Positions 26,753 through 38,165 are shown, numbered from the stretch's first letter. The stretch is DNA of 64,000 bases from Desmonostoc muscorum FACHB-395 (GCF_014698035.1 NZ_JACJSF010000010.1:103944-167943); one strand, 5' to 3'. A program made the numbers and translations. The notes: generated by a model not told the origin, from the letters alone.

Positions 26753-27088
26753 TCAAAAATTTAAAAATGGGAAAAACTGAAGTAAGGTTTTACGTAGGCG
26801 AAGCAAGAAAATCTGTTCCCGAATTTTGGGATCTAGTTTTGGTGGTGGGGCTTCTTGAAGCTGTGCTTGTAATTGAATATATTCGGCAGCTGTTAGGAAG
26901 CTTCCATCAATTGGCGATCGCGCTTCTATGATAATCTTTGTCCGTAATATTTCTTCTGGTGTATCCTCTGGTGGCGGTAATGCTATGACTACTGATGATG
27001 TCCAATAGCTACTTACTACAACAAAAGTTGCACTAATCACAAACAAGCTCAGAAATTTTACTGCCTTTCTCGCTTTAACTCTCCCCAT
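26753..27088 (-). CDS. Membrane-anchored hypothetical protein
   Basis: A 111-residue product. Basic residues lead a hydrophobic segment (FLSLFVISATFVVVSSYWTS, about 13-32), likely a signal anchor. A soluble part follows with PEEILRTKIIIEARSPIDG and LTAAEYIQLQAQLQE, ending in LRLRKTLLQFFPFLNF. I recall similar proteins in many cyanobacteria without assigned function. The upstream frame would add 17 residues; the ATG at 27088 puts the basic-hydrophobic pattern at the N-terminus. Confidence 0.75.
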   Translation of the reverse strand: MGRVKARKAVKFLSLFVISATFVVVSSYWTSSVVIALPPPEDTPEEILRTKIIIEARSPIDGSFLTAAEYIQLQAQLQEAPPPKLDPKIREQIFLLRLRKTLLQFFPFLNF

Positions 27089-27408
27089 CTCTTGAACTGC
27101 ATTCACAACGCAGCATGAAAATCTATTTCCCAGTACCAAATTCCCAAAGTTATAAATTTTCCCAATAAAAATCTGGCAATATCAAGAAACATCACTAGGT
27201 CTGTCCTAATACAGAATAGACTACAGGGAATGCTCTTGAGCAATTGCCAGCGATCGCAATGAATTCTTTTGTCCTCTCAAAACTCAGGAGTTTCAGCTAT
27301 TCCAAACACTAAATCGTGGAAGTATTTTGCCCACAAGATGGCTTAGATTTACGGAACTAAACTCACTTTTACTTGGAATAAGGTTCGGTCAGGCGAGAAT
27401 TTTCAGGC
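27089..27408. other. Intergenic region feeding a plus-strand terminator
   Basis: No protein gene supported on either strand. It ends at a strong plus-strand intrinsic terminator although no plus-strand gene precedes it, so a non-coding transcript is possible here. Confidence 0.3.
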
Positions 27409-27454
27409 GGACACTTGGTTGACGAGGTAATCCTCATCACCAGTGTCCTTTTAT
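27409..27454 (+). terminator. Strong intrinsic terminator without an upstream gene
   Basis: GGACACTTGGTTGACGAGG (27409-27427) pairs with CCTCATCACCAGTGTCC (27432-27448) with small bulges, then TTTTATT. A plus-strand transcript should end here, but no plus-strand gene lies upstream within several kb. Confidence 0.65.
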
Positions 27455-27619
27455 TGCTGCCCTACTTAGCTGATATTTGAGCAAACTCTAGGCTCTGATA
27501 CACCAAAAGAAAGATCAAGGTTTCTAGATAAACCTATTAATTCAAGCTATGTGGTGACGAGCGTTGTTACTAAGCTGTTTTGGGCATGATTTCAACTAAA
27601 GCTAAAAGCTTAAGATGCC

Positions 27620-27829
27620 TTATTTAGGAGTAGCAGCAGGTGTAGTCGCAGGTGTAGCAGCAGGTGTAGCAGCAGGTGTGATTTTAGTAGCGGGAGGCGC
27701 ATCAGTTGGTTCACCTGTAGCAGCAGGAGTACTAGTAGTAGTACCACCATCACCACCGCCTTCACCACAGGCTCCCAGAATTGTAGCTAGACTTAAGATT
27801 ACAGCCAAACCAAAGATTTTTGTTTTCAT
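27620..27829 (-). CDS. Small lipoprotein with Pro-Ala-Thr repeats
   Basis: A 69-residue product with a signal peptide and lipobox LGAC (Cys at about residue 21), then Gly/Asp and Pro-Ala-Thr tandem repeats (TPAATPAATPATTPAATP) to the end. AGAGGAG precedes the ATG by three bases. No fold is expected; it is probably an envelope-tethered disordered peptide. The repeats are perfect enough at DNA level (GTAGCAGCAGGT) that length variation between strains is likely. Confidence 0.75.
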   Translation of the reverse strand: MKTKIFGLAVILSLATILGACGEGGGDGGTTTSTPAATGEPTDAPPATKITPAATPAATPATTPAATPK

Positions 27830-28334
27830 AACTCCTCTTTCACCAATTGTGGCTAGAAAAATTTTTCGCCTGTTGAATACGATACCGTATTTATTGCTTT
27901 TTTTTTAATGCTGTGAGATTACATACTTAAAAAAAATAATCCCTTGGGATATTCTTTTTGGCAGTATGTCTCATACAGCTATCTGATTAGTTTCTCTTAA
28001 CTCAGAAGCAAAAAGGAAATTACCAAATTTTTTAGCAAACCGAGCTATCATAACAAAAAATTTTATTTTTTTCACAGAGTATTGCACCTTGCTGCCCGGC
28101 GTTGCCATACTTTAGGTGCTATCTCTAAAGGGTAAGCTGTCTGGTTGCTAATCGCTGATTGCAAACATTGCAATATCTAGAGGATGCAAACATTGGTACA
28201 GCTATCTATCAGAACAGTTAAAAGGGTGTAGTCTGTTATGTGTGCTTGTTGCACAGAAGTAAGTCTTAACCCTATCAAAAACAGACAATCACGAAAATCA
28301 ATCTAAAGTACAGTATTTTCAATCTAAAAAATTT
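27830..28334. other. Divergent intergenic region
   Basis: Between the lipoprotein gene (minus) and the FtsL-like gene (plus). AT-rich; an imperfect direct repeat GCAAACATTG occurs near 28160-28200. Promoters for both genes should be here but none is clear. Confidence 0.3.
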
Positions 28335-29048
28335 ATGGTAGTTGCTCGTAAATCTGCTATTTCTGGAAAGGGTAATTGGTTCTGGCGAGATTCTATGTTT
28401 TCTTTAGGAAGGCGACGTTCTGCGCGTATAGAGTCGATAGCACAGAGCGCTGCTACACCAGCGACCAAAGCCACACCCTTATCCTCTCGAAGACAACAGC
28501 GTTCCTCAAAAAATTTAGCGGTTTCTGCCACAAATAAGGCAGCTATGCCCAAATCGGTGAAAGAGTTGGGTAGACAAAAGTTACCAAATCTCAATGAGCA
28601 GTCCAGTGCGACTCAGAAAAGTTCAGGGGTAGATTTTCTTGGACTTCCGACAATGCCTAATTCTGGAGCCGTACCTTTATGGTTGTTGCGCTTGTACACA
28701 TTTCATCGTTATTCGACAGTTTTGGCGTTTTTGGTAGTAGCATCGACACTTGCTGTTTATGGCTGGACAGTATATTCCCAAGAGCTTTGGAGTAAGTCAT
28801 ATCGCAGACTGCAAAACCTCCAACGTCATGAGCGGTTACTAACGACAACCAACGCCACGCTGACAAATAGAATGGCTAAGGAAGCGGAACAACCAACAGC
28901 AGGGCTAGTATCACCAACCCCTCAAGGAATGATTTTCTTGTCTCCAGCACCTCATACTCCTAAGCCAGCATCATCTAATAAAATAACGCCTAACATAACG
29001 CCAAGTTCGGAAACGCAACGGCAAACGCTATCACCACTTGGATATTAA
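28335..29048 (+). CDS. FtsL-like bitopic division protein (putative)
   Basis: The 237-residue product has a basic cytoplasmic N-terminal half, one membrane helix (VLAFLVVASTLAVYGWTVYS, about 133-152) and a short coiled-coil-like stretch (KSYRRLQNLQRHERLLTTTN) before a Pro/Ser-rich tail. This layout, directly upstream of ftsI, is that of FtsL, which with FtsB activates FtsWI; FtsL conserves little primary sequence, so the call rests on topology and position. The N-terminal extension of about 130 residues is longer than in E. coli. Confidence 0.7.
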   Translation: MVVARKSAISGKGNWFWRDSMFSLGRRRSARIESIAQSAATPATKATPLSSRRQQRSSKNLAVSATNKAAMPKSVKELGRQKLPNLNEQSSATQKSSGVDFLGLPTMPNSGAVPLWLLRLYTFHRYSTVLAFLVVASTLAVYGWTVYSQELWSKSYRRLQNLQRHERLLTTTNATLTNRMAKEAEQPTAGLVSPTPQGMIFLSPAPHTPKPASSNKITPNITPSSETQRQTLSPLGY

Positions 29049-29058
29049 GAGTTAGGAG

Positions 29059-29078
29059 AGACGCGATTAATCGCGTCT
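29059..29078. repeat. 20-bp perfect palindrome between ftsL-like gene and ftsI
   Basis: AGACGCGATTAATCGCGTCT is fully self-complementary. A degenerate relative lies near 35714-35733. Such palindromes are dispersed in Nostoc genomes. Confidence 0.7.
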
Positions 29079-29153
29079 GTACAGGAGTTATGGAGTAACT
29101 AACTTTAAGTTTGGACTTTTGACTCCGAAAAGTAATTTGGTACTGAGTAGGCA

Positions 29154-30992
29154 ATGCAAAAATTACCAAGCAGAACAAGATTAAGAAAGTCTCGGAATCC
29201 AGCATTCAAAAAGCAGCAGAAGGGTTCTAAACGAGGGTTGTTGGGGACACTTGCCTCTAATATCCAAAATCAAACATCCAATACCAATTCCCGGCTGTTC
29301 GTTGTCTGGGGCGTATTGATGGCAGCAGGATTGGGGTTAGGTATCAAGTTGTATAACTTGCAAATTGTTAAGGGGGCAAAATTAACAGAGCAGGCGCGGA
29401 ACCAGCAAATGGTAGATTTGCGACCTTTTATGCCCCGTCGCCCGGTGGTAGATCGCAATAGTGAACTGTTGGCGATTGATCGTCCTGTGTATACTTTATA
29501 TGCTCATCCCAAGCTGTTTGATAAGTCTAATGAAGAGATGGCAGAGCGACTTGCCCCAATATTGGCCAAAGATCCTGCTGAATTGGTGAAAACTTTTCAA
29601 AGCAAAAGAAGCGGAATTATACTTGCCCCAGCTCTACCGGAAGAAATTATCGATCGCGTGACTTCTTTGCGTTTAAATGGCTTGGAGTTAATTCAAAAAT
29701 ACTCCCGATATTATCCGCCAGACGATTTGGTTGCTGATGTGGTGGGTTATGTGAATGTTGACCGTCGTGGTCAAGCAGGTGTGGAATATTCTCAAGAGAA
29801 GTTATTAGAACGTCCTGTGCAAACGGTGCGGCTCAGTCGCTCTGGTAATGGAGCCGTGATGCCAGATCATGCACCGGAAGGTTTTCTGCATTTTGATGAT
29901 TTGCGGCTGCAACTCACAATCGATAGCCGTCTGCAAAGGATTGCTAGCCTGGCACTCAAACAACAAATGGAGAAGTTTGATGCTAAACGTGGGGCGGTAA
30001 TTGTAATGGATGCGTTGGATGGTTCCTTACTCGCCCTCGTTTCTCAGCCTACCTATAACCCTAATGAATACGCTAAAGCTAATATCTCGCTGTTCAAAAA
30101 CTGGACGGTGGCGGATCTTTATGAACCAGGATCAACTTTTAAGCCTTTGAATGTGGCGATCGCTCTGGAAAATAATGTCATCAAACCAGATGATATGTTT
30201 AATGACTCCGGTTCTATTCGAGTAGCTAATTACACCATCAAAAATGCCATGAATAATGGTAATGGGCGAATCAGTATCGCTCAGATTTTGCAATATTCCA
30301 GCAACATTGGCATGGTGCAAATTATCCAACGCTTAAAGCCTTCAATCTACTACAACTGGCTGGAACGTTTGGGGCTAGGACAAAAAGTTGATACAGATTT
30401 ACCTTTTGAAGTTGGCGGTCGGCTCAAAAGTCAAGAAGAATTTATTGCTTCGCCAATTGAACCAGCTACTACTTCCTTTGGGCAAGGTTTTTCGATGACA
30501 CCGATACAGCTAGTGCAAATGCACGGTGCTTTAGCCAATGGCGGTAAATTGGTTACACCCCATGTAGTTCGCGGGTTGATTGATACCAAAGGGCAGATGC
30601 ATGATTCACCTACTCGGACTATATCACGCCAAATTTTCTCAGCCGCGACAGCCCAAAAGGTCGTAGAAATGATGGAAACTGTTGTTAATGAAGGCAGTGG
30701 TAAGGCGGCACAAATTCCCGGATATCGCATTGCTGGTAAAACTGGTACAGCCCAAAAAGCTAGTCCTAATGGTGGTTACATCAAGGGTGCTAGAATGACA
30801 AGCTTCGTGGCTATTTTACCAGTAGAATCTCCTCGCTATGTAGTGTTTGCACTGGTGGATGAGCCAAAAGGAGAAAGTGCTTATGGTTCTACTGTTGCCG
30901 CGCCAATTGTGAAGTCAGTAATCGAAGCACTGATTCCTCTGGAAGAGATTCCGCCAAGTAAGCCGATTGAGCAACAGCCGAAAGCGCCGTAG
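29154..30992 (+). CDS. ftsI: Penicillin-binding protein FtsI (PBP2/3-type transpeptidase)
   Basis: Septal peptidoglycan transpeptidase of 612 residues. A basic N-terminus leads one membrane anchor (LFVVWGVLMAAGLGLGIKLY, about 48-67), then the PBP dimerisation domain. The transpeptidase domain has the three active-site motifs: STFK (GSTFKPLN, about residue 328), SSN (about 383) and KTGT (GKTGTAQ, about 527). The FtsL-like gene precedes it by 105 bp, consistent with a division unit. The C-terminus ends in a proline-rich tail. Confidence 0.96.
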   Translation: MQKLPSRTRLRKSRNPAFKKQQKGSKRGLLGTLASNIQNQTSNTNSRLFVVWGVLMAAGLGLGIKLYNLQIVKGAKLTEQARNQQMVDLRPFMPRRPVVDRNSELLAIDRPVYTLYAHPKLFDKSNEEMAERLAPILAKDPAELVKTFQSKRSGIILAPALPEEIIDRVTSLRLNGLELIQKYSRYYPPDDLVADVVGYVNVDRRGQAGVEYSQEKLLERPVQTVRLSRSGNGAVMPDHAPEGFLHFDDLRLQLTIDSRLQRIASLALKQQMEKFDAKRGAVIVMDALDGSLLALVSQPTYNPNEYAKANISLFKNWTVADLYEPGSTFKPLNVAIALENNVIKPDDMFNDSGSIRVANYTIKNAMNNGNGRISIAQILQYSSNIGMVQIIQRLKPSIYYNWLERLGLGQKVDTDLPFEVGGRLKSQEEFIASPIEPATTSFGQGFSMTPIQLVQMHGALANGGKLVTPHVVRGLIDTKGQMHDSPTRTISRQIFSAATAQKVVEMMETVVNEGSGKAAQIPGYRIAGKTGTAQKASPNGGYIKGARMTSFVAILPVESPRYVVFALVDEPKGESAYGSTVAAPIVKSVIEALIPLEEIPPSKPIEQQPKAP

Positions 30993-30997
30993 TCGGG

Positions 30998-31092
30998 GGA
31001 AGGGGGAAGGGGAGTAGGGGAGGCAAGGGGGACAAGGGGACAAGGGGACAAAGAGAATAATTAATGCCCAATGCCCAATGCCCAATCCCCTT
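30998..31092. repeat. G-rich tandem repeats after ftsI
   Basis: GGGGGAAG, GGGGAC(A)A and CCCAATGC units in series, ending about 80 bases before the next gene. Similar in type to the repeat captured inside the STAND gene. Confidence 0.7.
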
Positions 31093-31212
31093 CTTTTGAA
31101 ACTTAATCTTTGTTTATAACCAGGGAAAGAGGTACAGAAAGCTACTGGTGTGGAAACCTAGGTATTAGAGGTGAAACTAATTTCTCACTTTTCCATAGCT
31201 AGCGAAGATTCC

Positions 31213-32319
31213 ATGCAAAGCAATTTAGTTATATTTCCTAATGCTGGGACTGCAAAAAAAAGCACCCAAACAGAAGAAAGAACAATTACCAAGTACCACC
31301 GTGCTGAGGAGCAATTTATAGAACTGCTAGCAATGGAGGATTTGGATCATCAGCTGGATATCAAACCTGCAATAGCTAGTGAGTTTGAACAGGCGCTCTC
31401 AACAGCAATTCGCGCCGCCTATAAAAACGATCGCTCTGATGAACAGGCTCACCGTTTTTTGCAACGGATACTTTATCGAATTAATAGGCTTAAGCTGTTT
31501 TGGTACGACGATTTGCAGCACTATACCAATGAGCGATCGCTTTATTTATTCTCATGTCGCGATCAAATTGAGGCTGCTTGGCAAAACTGGGAACTGGCAC
31601 AGATCGATTTACCAGCGCTGCAACAATTGGATGTCAAACACGCTTTAATTGAGCGTGCATCTGCCGATTTAAATCCGCCTTTGTCGGATAGTAGCCGCTA
31701 TATTCGTGAGGAAATGACTGAAGCTGGCTATCGTCACTTGCTAGCGATCGGTTCCTTTGATGGCTTGGTTGAAGGTAGTCGTCTTTGCTACGTATTGGGT
31801 GGTGCTGCTAATGAAGTGCAGTGTACGCTGGTGCGAGTACTACTAGAAGAATACGGGAATGGTCGTTTATCCCGCAAGCACTCGACGTTTTTTGCCCAAA
31901 TGCTGGCTGAATTTGGGATGAACACTGAACCAGAAGGATACTTCGATTTAGTGCCCTGGGAAGTTCTAGCTTGTGCTAATCATAATTTTTTGACCACGGA
32001 TCGCAAACGCTATTTCCTACGTTATTGTGGTGCGTTGACATATTTTGAAGTGGCTGGCCCTGCGGCTTATAAAAACTATCTGGCGGCGGCGCAACGATTG
32101 GGACTGTCAGAGGCAGCGATGGGTTATTGGGAACTGCACATCAGGGAAGATGAACGCCACGGTCGTTGGATGTTAGATGATGTTGCTTTGTCTTTAGCAG
32201 AACAATATCCCAAGAATGCGTGGGAACTCCTACTTGGGTATGACCAAGAGAAACTAATGGGCGATCGCGCCACTAGTGCTGTTGTGCGATCGATACGCGA
32301 AGCAAAACAATTCGTCTGA
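31213..32319 (+). CDS. Iron-containing redox enzyme family protein (heme-oxygenase-like fold)
   Basis: The 368-residue, largely helical protein has pairs of acidic and His residues typical of heme-oxygenase-like diiron enzymes: NEVQ and EEYGNG in the centre, HSTFFAQML, and HIREDERHGRWML near residue 310. Members include diiron oxidases such as UndA-like proteins, but the substrate here is unknown. A GTG at 31171 would add 14 residues; the ATG at 31213 is used, with moderate certainty. It follows a tandem-repeat spacer. Confidence 0.8.
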   Translation: MQSNLVIFPNAGTAKKSTQTEERTITKYHRAEEQFIELLAMEDLDHQLDIKPAIASEFEQALSTAIRAAYKNDRSDEQAHRFLQRILYRINRLKLFWYDDLQHYTNERSLYLFSCRDQIEAAWQNWELAQIDLPALQQLDVKHALIERASADLNPPLSDSSRYIREEMTEAGYRHLLAIGSFDGLVEGSRLCYVLGGAANEVQCTLVRVLLEEYGNGRLSRKHSTFFAQMLAEFGMNTEPEGYFDLVPWEVLACANHNFLTTDRKRYFLRYCGALTYFEVAGPAAYKNYLAAAQRLGLSEAAMGYWELHIREDERHGRWMLDDVALSLAEQYPKNAWELLLGYDQEKLMGDRATSAVVRSIREAKQFV

Positions 32320-32527
32320 CTCGTATGTGAAGATAAATCCCAAAAATTAAAAATAGCAGGTTTTCGCATTTTAATTTGACATTTTTAAGTCATTTTATAT
32401 CTAATTCACCTGCAAAAACATTTCTTTAGCAACATGTTGCTAAAGGAACAGTTTCTTATTGCCTTAATACAAGGTAATAAATAATTTCTTTCTTGCTTAT
32501 TATACATTACCAATTGATTGCAGTCAA

Positions 32528-33223
32528 ATGAAAGATATCTTTTTTTGTCCTGAAGAATCCAATTTCTACTCAAACTGTTTAGAAAGCTTTGTGATCAGAA
32601 ATTGTAAAAATTCTGAATCTATTGTGGAGTTTGGTTCAGGAGATGGCAGCCCTGTAATTAATTCCTTATTGAGAAATAACTTTAATGGCGTAATCCAGGG
32701 ATTTGAATTAAATACTTCTGCATTGAAGGTTGCCAATTCAACCATCGATGAATACAATCTCACAAATAAATATATAATCCATAATTCATCTTTGTTTAAT
32801 TCGTCTCAACCAGATGCCGAGTATCTTGTAGCCAATCCACCCTATCTACCCGCACCAGATGATGATATTTATATACCGCTCTTATTTGGGGGCGTAGATG
32901 GAGCAACAGTTACCAATGATCTTTTGTCGTTAGATTATGAAAATGTCTTGGTTTTAATATCTAGCTTTTCTAATCCCATAAATACGTTGAATCTAGCAAA
33001 ACAAAATGGTTATTATGTTCAAAATTTCATGGTGTTACCTTTGCAGTTCGGCTACTATAGCTCGGAACCTAAAGTAAAAAAACACATAGAAGAACTCCGA
33101 AAAAACAAAATGGCGTTTTATTCTGGTGATTATTATTTTTTAGCTGGCGTTTTATTTACAAAATCACAGAATCCTGGAATTGATTTATCTAATCAATTAG
33201 CTCAGGTGATGACGAGTTTGTGA
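32528..33223 (+). CDS. SAM-dependent methyltransferase (HemK/TrmN6-like)
   Basis: A 231-residue class I methyltransferase. SAM-binding motif I is EFGSGDGS (about residue 36), and the catalytic NPPY is in LVANPPYLPAP (about 105), the form used by N6-adenine and N5-glutamine methyltransferases. There is no N-terminal PrmC helical domain, so a small-molecule or protein target is possible. It is AT-rich and stands alone, ending at a hairpin shared with the converging GDPD gene. Confidence 0.88.
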   Translation: MKDIFFCPEESNFYSNCLESFVIRNCKNSESIVEFGSGDGSPVINSLLRNNFNGVIQGFELNTSALKVANSTIDEYNLTNKYIIHNSSLFNSSQPDAEYLVANPPYLPAPDDDIYIPLLFGGVDGATVTNDLLSLDYENVLVLISSFSNPINTLNLAKQNGYYVQNFMVLPLQFGYYSSEPKVKKHIEELRKNKMAFYSGDYYFLAGVLFTKSQNPGIDLSNQLAQVMTSL

Positions 33224-33237
33224 AAATCAGGAGTTCA

Positions 33238-33268
33238 GATTCCCGACTTGTATAATAAGTTGGGAATC
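33238..33268. terminator. Hairpin between convergent genes
   Basis: GATTCCCGACTT and AAGTTGGGAATC pair over 12 positions with one mismatch, between the methyltransferase (plus) and GDPD (minus). No long T-run. Confidence 0.5.
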
Positions 33269-33290
33269 TAATGTTTCATGACTAAAACTT

Positions 33291-34304
33291 TTACAAAGAA
33301 CAAGGTTTAAATCGAAGATTTTCCTTCACAGTAGAAGCCGTATCCGGGTAATCGCTAAATACGCCATCAACACCTAAGCTGAAAAATAGTTCATATTCCC
33401 CTTGGGGATTTCCTTGAAAATCCAGTGGCAAAAAGTAGTCTTCATTGCGGAAAGTCCAGACATGAACCAGCAAACCAGCCGTATGAGCGTCAGTTACTAA
33501 AGATGTAGGCGATAGCAATTTACCACTACTATCTCTAGGAACCAGTAAATTTTTATGAATCCCAACCGCCTGTGCATATTTAGCAATCTCTTCTAAACCT
33601 GATGCAGTGACTAAATCTGCATAAGTGCGTTCATCGCCACTAACGACAAAATCATTAGGCTTACCACTGTTATTCAGCAATTGCACCAGAGGTAAATCAG
33701 TCTTTGTAGATAAATCTTGTAAATTACTCACTTCAAAAGACTGAATGAAAATAGGTGCATTAGCGCCCTCATAACCGTTGGCTGTCAAAGTTGCAAGTAG
33801 GGGTGGTTCTAGGGCTAACCCAATAGATTTAAAGTAAGTTGGGTGCTTAGTTTCTGGATAAATGCCGATCGCACGATTAACTTCGGCACTTTTACGCTTC
33901 ACTAAATCAATGATTTCTTGCAGCGTAGGAATTTTAAAGAGTCCATCATAAGCGGTATTTTGCGATCGCAGTTGCCCAATTCGCTCTTTGGCTCGTAGTG
34001 TTTTCACTTCTGCCAAGGTAAAATCTTCAGTAAACCAGCCAGTTTTTGATTCGCCATCAATTATTTTGGTGGTTTGACGGTGAGCAAATTCTACATGGCT
34101 AACAACGTCGGTGGTTTCAGAAATCTCATTTTCGTGACGAGCAATTAAAACACCGTCTTTGGTGGAAACTAAATCAGGTTCAATATAATCAGCACCCAAT
34201 GCAATCGCTAATTCATAAGCAGCTAAAGTATGTTCTGGACGATAGCCGCTAGCGCCTCGGTGTGCAATGATAATTGGAGATGTTGTACTAATAGCCACTG
34301 ACAT
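33291..34304 (-). CDS. Glycerophosphodiester phosphodiesterase family protein
   Basis: GDPD TIM-barrel enzyme of 337 residues that hydrolyses glycerophosphodiesters to glycerol-3-phosphate. IIAHRGASGYRPEHT near the start gives the catalytic His and metal ligands, EPDLVSTKDGVLIARHEN the second His region, and IYPETKHP the next acid. It has no signal peptide of its own. The ATG at 34304 lies inside the last repeat of the upstream secreted BTRD1-like protein, with a 17-bp overlap in another frame. Separate translation and an ancestral fusion split by frameshift are both possible. Confidence 0.92.
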   Translation of the reverse strand: MSVAISTTSPIIIAHRGASGYRPEHTLAAYELAIALGADYIEPDLVSTKDGVLIARHENEISETTDVVSHVEFAHRQTTKIIDGESKTGWFTEDFTLAEVKTLRAKERIGQLRSQNTAYDGLFKIPTLQEIIDLVKRKSAEVNRAIGIYPETKHPTYFKSIGLALEPPLLATLTANGYEGANAPIFIQSFEVSNLQDLSTKTDLPLVQLLNNSGKPNDFVVSGDERTYADLVTASGLEEIAKYAQAVGIHKNLLVPRDSSGKLLSPTSLVTDAHTAGLLVHVWTFRNEDYFLPLDFQGNPQGEYELFFSLGVDGVFSDYPDTASTVKENLRFKPCSL

Positions 34305-35238
34305 CAACTAATCGATATCCTTCACCAACCAGTTTGTCAAACGTAGCTTGATACTGGGCCGAAGTCAATCCATGTCGCGCCTGCCAAGCTGAACCACCAG
34401 ACTTTTCCCAAATAGCGGCGTATCGGTTTTGTCCGTTGACATCATAACCACTTACGTCAACTAATCGATATCCTTCACCAACTAGTTTGTCAAAAGTCGC
34501 TTGATACTGGGCTGAAGTCAATCCATGTCGCGCTTGCCAAGCAGGTCCGCCAGATTTCACCCAAATTGCGGCGTATCGGTCTTGTCCGTTGACACCATAA
34601 CCACTAACATCAACTAATCGATATCCTTCACCAACTAGTTTGTCAAAAGTAGCTTGATACTGGGCTGAGGTTAATCCATGTCGCGCTTGCCAAGCAGGGC
34701 CGTCAGACTTCTCCCAAATAGCGGCATATCTGTCTTGTCCGTTCACAGCATAACCACTAACGTGAACTAATCGATATCCTTCACCAACTAGTTTGTCAAA
34801 AGTCGCTTGATACTGGGCTGAGGTTAATCCATGCCGCGCTTGCCAAGCTGGGCCGCCAGACTTGACCCAAATAGCAGCGTATCGGCCTTGTCCGTTGACC
34901 TCATAACCACTGACATCAACCAACCGATATCCTTCGCCAACCAGTTTGTCAAACGTAGCTTGATACTGGGCCGAGGTCAATCCATGCCGCGCTTCCCAAG
35001 CCCCACTACCAGACTTGACCCAAATAGCGGCGTATCGGTCTTGTCCGTTAGCGATCGCTTGTCTTCTAACATCAGGTATTCTCTGTAATTGGGCAACATT
35101 TTGAGCAATTACCTTTGTGTTTGTCTCACTATTGCTGACACTATTAGCAAAGTTAATGGGAGCGGCAAAAGCGGAACTGACTAAAGTTGCAAGTAACGCT
35201 GCACTAGAGGCAGTAAATGTTAAAGAACGTATGAACAT
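34288..35238 (-). CDS. Secreted protein of five 50-residue BTRD1-like repeats
   Basis: The 316-residue protein has a signal peptide (about 1-27, ending SSAFAAP), a short linker, then five nearly identical repeats of RYAAIW...WQARHGLTSAQYQATFDKLV...GYRLV(D/H)VSGY. This matches the bacterial tandem-repeat domain (BTRD1) found attached to secreted hydrolases. At DNA level the 150-bp units are highly similar (34310-35080), implying recent homogenisation and variable copy number. The ATG at 35238 starts exactly at the signal peptide. It overlaps the GDPD gene start by 17 bp. Confidence 0.88.
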   Translation of the reverse strand: MFIRSLTFTASSAALLATLVSSAFAAPINFANSVSNSETNTKVIAQNVAQLQRIPDVRRQAIANGQDRYAAIWVKSGSGAWEARHGLTSAQYQATFDKLVGEGYRLVDVSGYEVNGQGRYAAIWVKSGGPAWQARHGLTSAQYQATFDKLVGEGYRLVHVSGYAVNGQDRYAAIWEKSDGPAWQARHGLTSAQYQATFDKLVGEGYRLVDVSGYGVNGQDRYAAIWVKSGGPAWQARHGLTSAQYQATFDKLVGEGYRLVDVSGYDVNGQNRYAAIWEKSGGSAWQARHGLTSAQYQATFDKLVGEGYRLVDVSGY

Positions 35239-35668
35239 ATTAGTAAAATAAAAATGTAAATTTGTGGGCTGCACTGACTAAATAGGTTTGCATTTATTTT
35301 TTATGCAATACCCAGGTAGCGATGCTGATAATTGTGGATACCCAAGATTTACAGATGATTCCTGAATTCAGAATACCGAACTTTTATTTGTATATCTTTG
35401 GCATAACTTTACTATGTAGTTTTAGCTTATTTTCTGCCGATGATAGCTAATTAAAGGCGCGATACTCTCTATTTTGTGCTTTGCACTTTCTTACACTTTA
35501 AAGAAAAAGTATTTTAACTCGCCCAGAAGAATAGGAACTCAAATAAGCTTAGTACAAAATACATTTATCTTGACTTTAAAACATCTTGTTCCCCAGCCAA
35601 TAAGAATGGATTCTATGGTTATCGATCCATATTTTTGAGATGGGAACGATCAAGATCGCATCACTCTC
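35239..35668. other. Intergenic region upstream of the repeat protein
   Basis: About 430 AT-rich bases with no supported gene; presumably the promoter region of the minus-strand repeat-protein gene. Confidence 0.3.
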
Positions 35669-35756
35669 AATACGGTTCGAATAAGTTTTTTTGATGAAAG
35701 TTATAGATTGCAAAGACGCGATAAATCGCCGTCTCTTCCCTTAACCGAACCGTATT
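35669..35756. repeat. 88-bp MITE-like inverted repeat
   Basis: AATACGGTTCG (35669-35679) and CGAACCGTATT (35746-35756) are exact complements and pairing continues inward with mismatches. Inside is a degenerate AGACGCGAT...ATCGCCGTCT palindrome. No coding content. Confidence 0.6.
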
Positions 35757-35884
35757 GGCATCACTAGTAATGAAAGTTGCCGAAAGATATCCGGTACTTC
35801 CTTGCCCTAGTTGTAGCGATCGCCTACCAAAACATCCAATTTGGGTAGAATATAATATGAAAGATTTATTCATGAAAGCCTTGA

Positions 35885-38002
<2,118 letters not shown>

Positions 38003-38165
38003 CATCCTCACCGCCGTGAACGCACTCTTAAGAAGGAGTAATGAGTAATAAGTAATAAGTAATGAGTAAATACCCATTTTTCATCCACTCATTACTCATT
38101 ACTCCTTACTCATTACTCCTTACTCATTACTTTAAAGCCGTGCTGGAAACACGGGGTTTTAAACC
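38003..38165. repeat. IS200/IS605-end-like sequence with inverted tandem repeats
   Basis: Directly after the ligA stop, GACATCCTCACCGCC resembles an IS200/IS605 end. Then TAATGAGTAA-type units (38036-38070) face complementary ACTCATTACTCC units (38092-38131), and a hairpin CCGTG/CACGG and GGTTTTAAACC follow. No transposase is present; it may be a relic or a palindrome-associated miniature element. Confidence 0.45.

Noticed and set aside
27615..27908. 97-residue plus-strand frame rich in Ala/Gly/Val
   Set aside because: It is antisense to the lipoprotein with a clear lipobox and ribosome site.
34310..35080. Regular ~150-bp repeats, considered as a CRISPR or other array
   Set aside because: They are in-frame protein repeats with no variable spacers.
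35667..35873. 68-residue minus-strand frame
   Set aside because: It is built partly from an inverted-repeat element and lacks a ribosome site.
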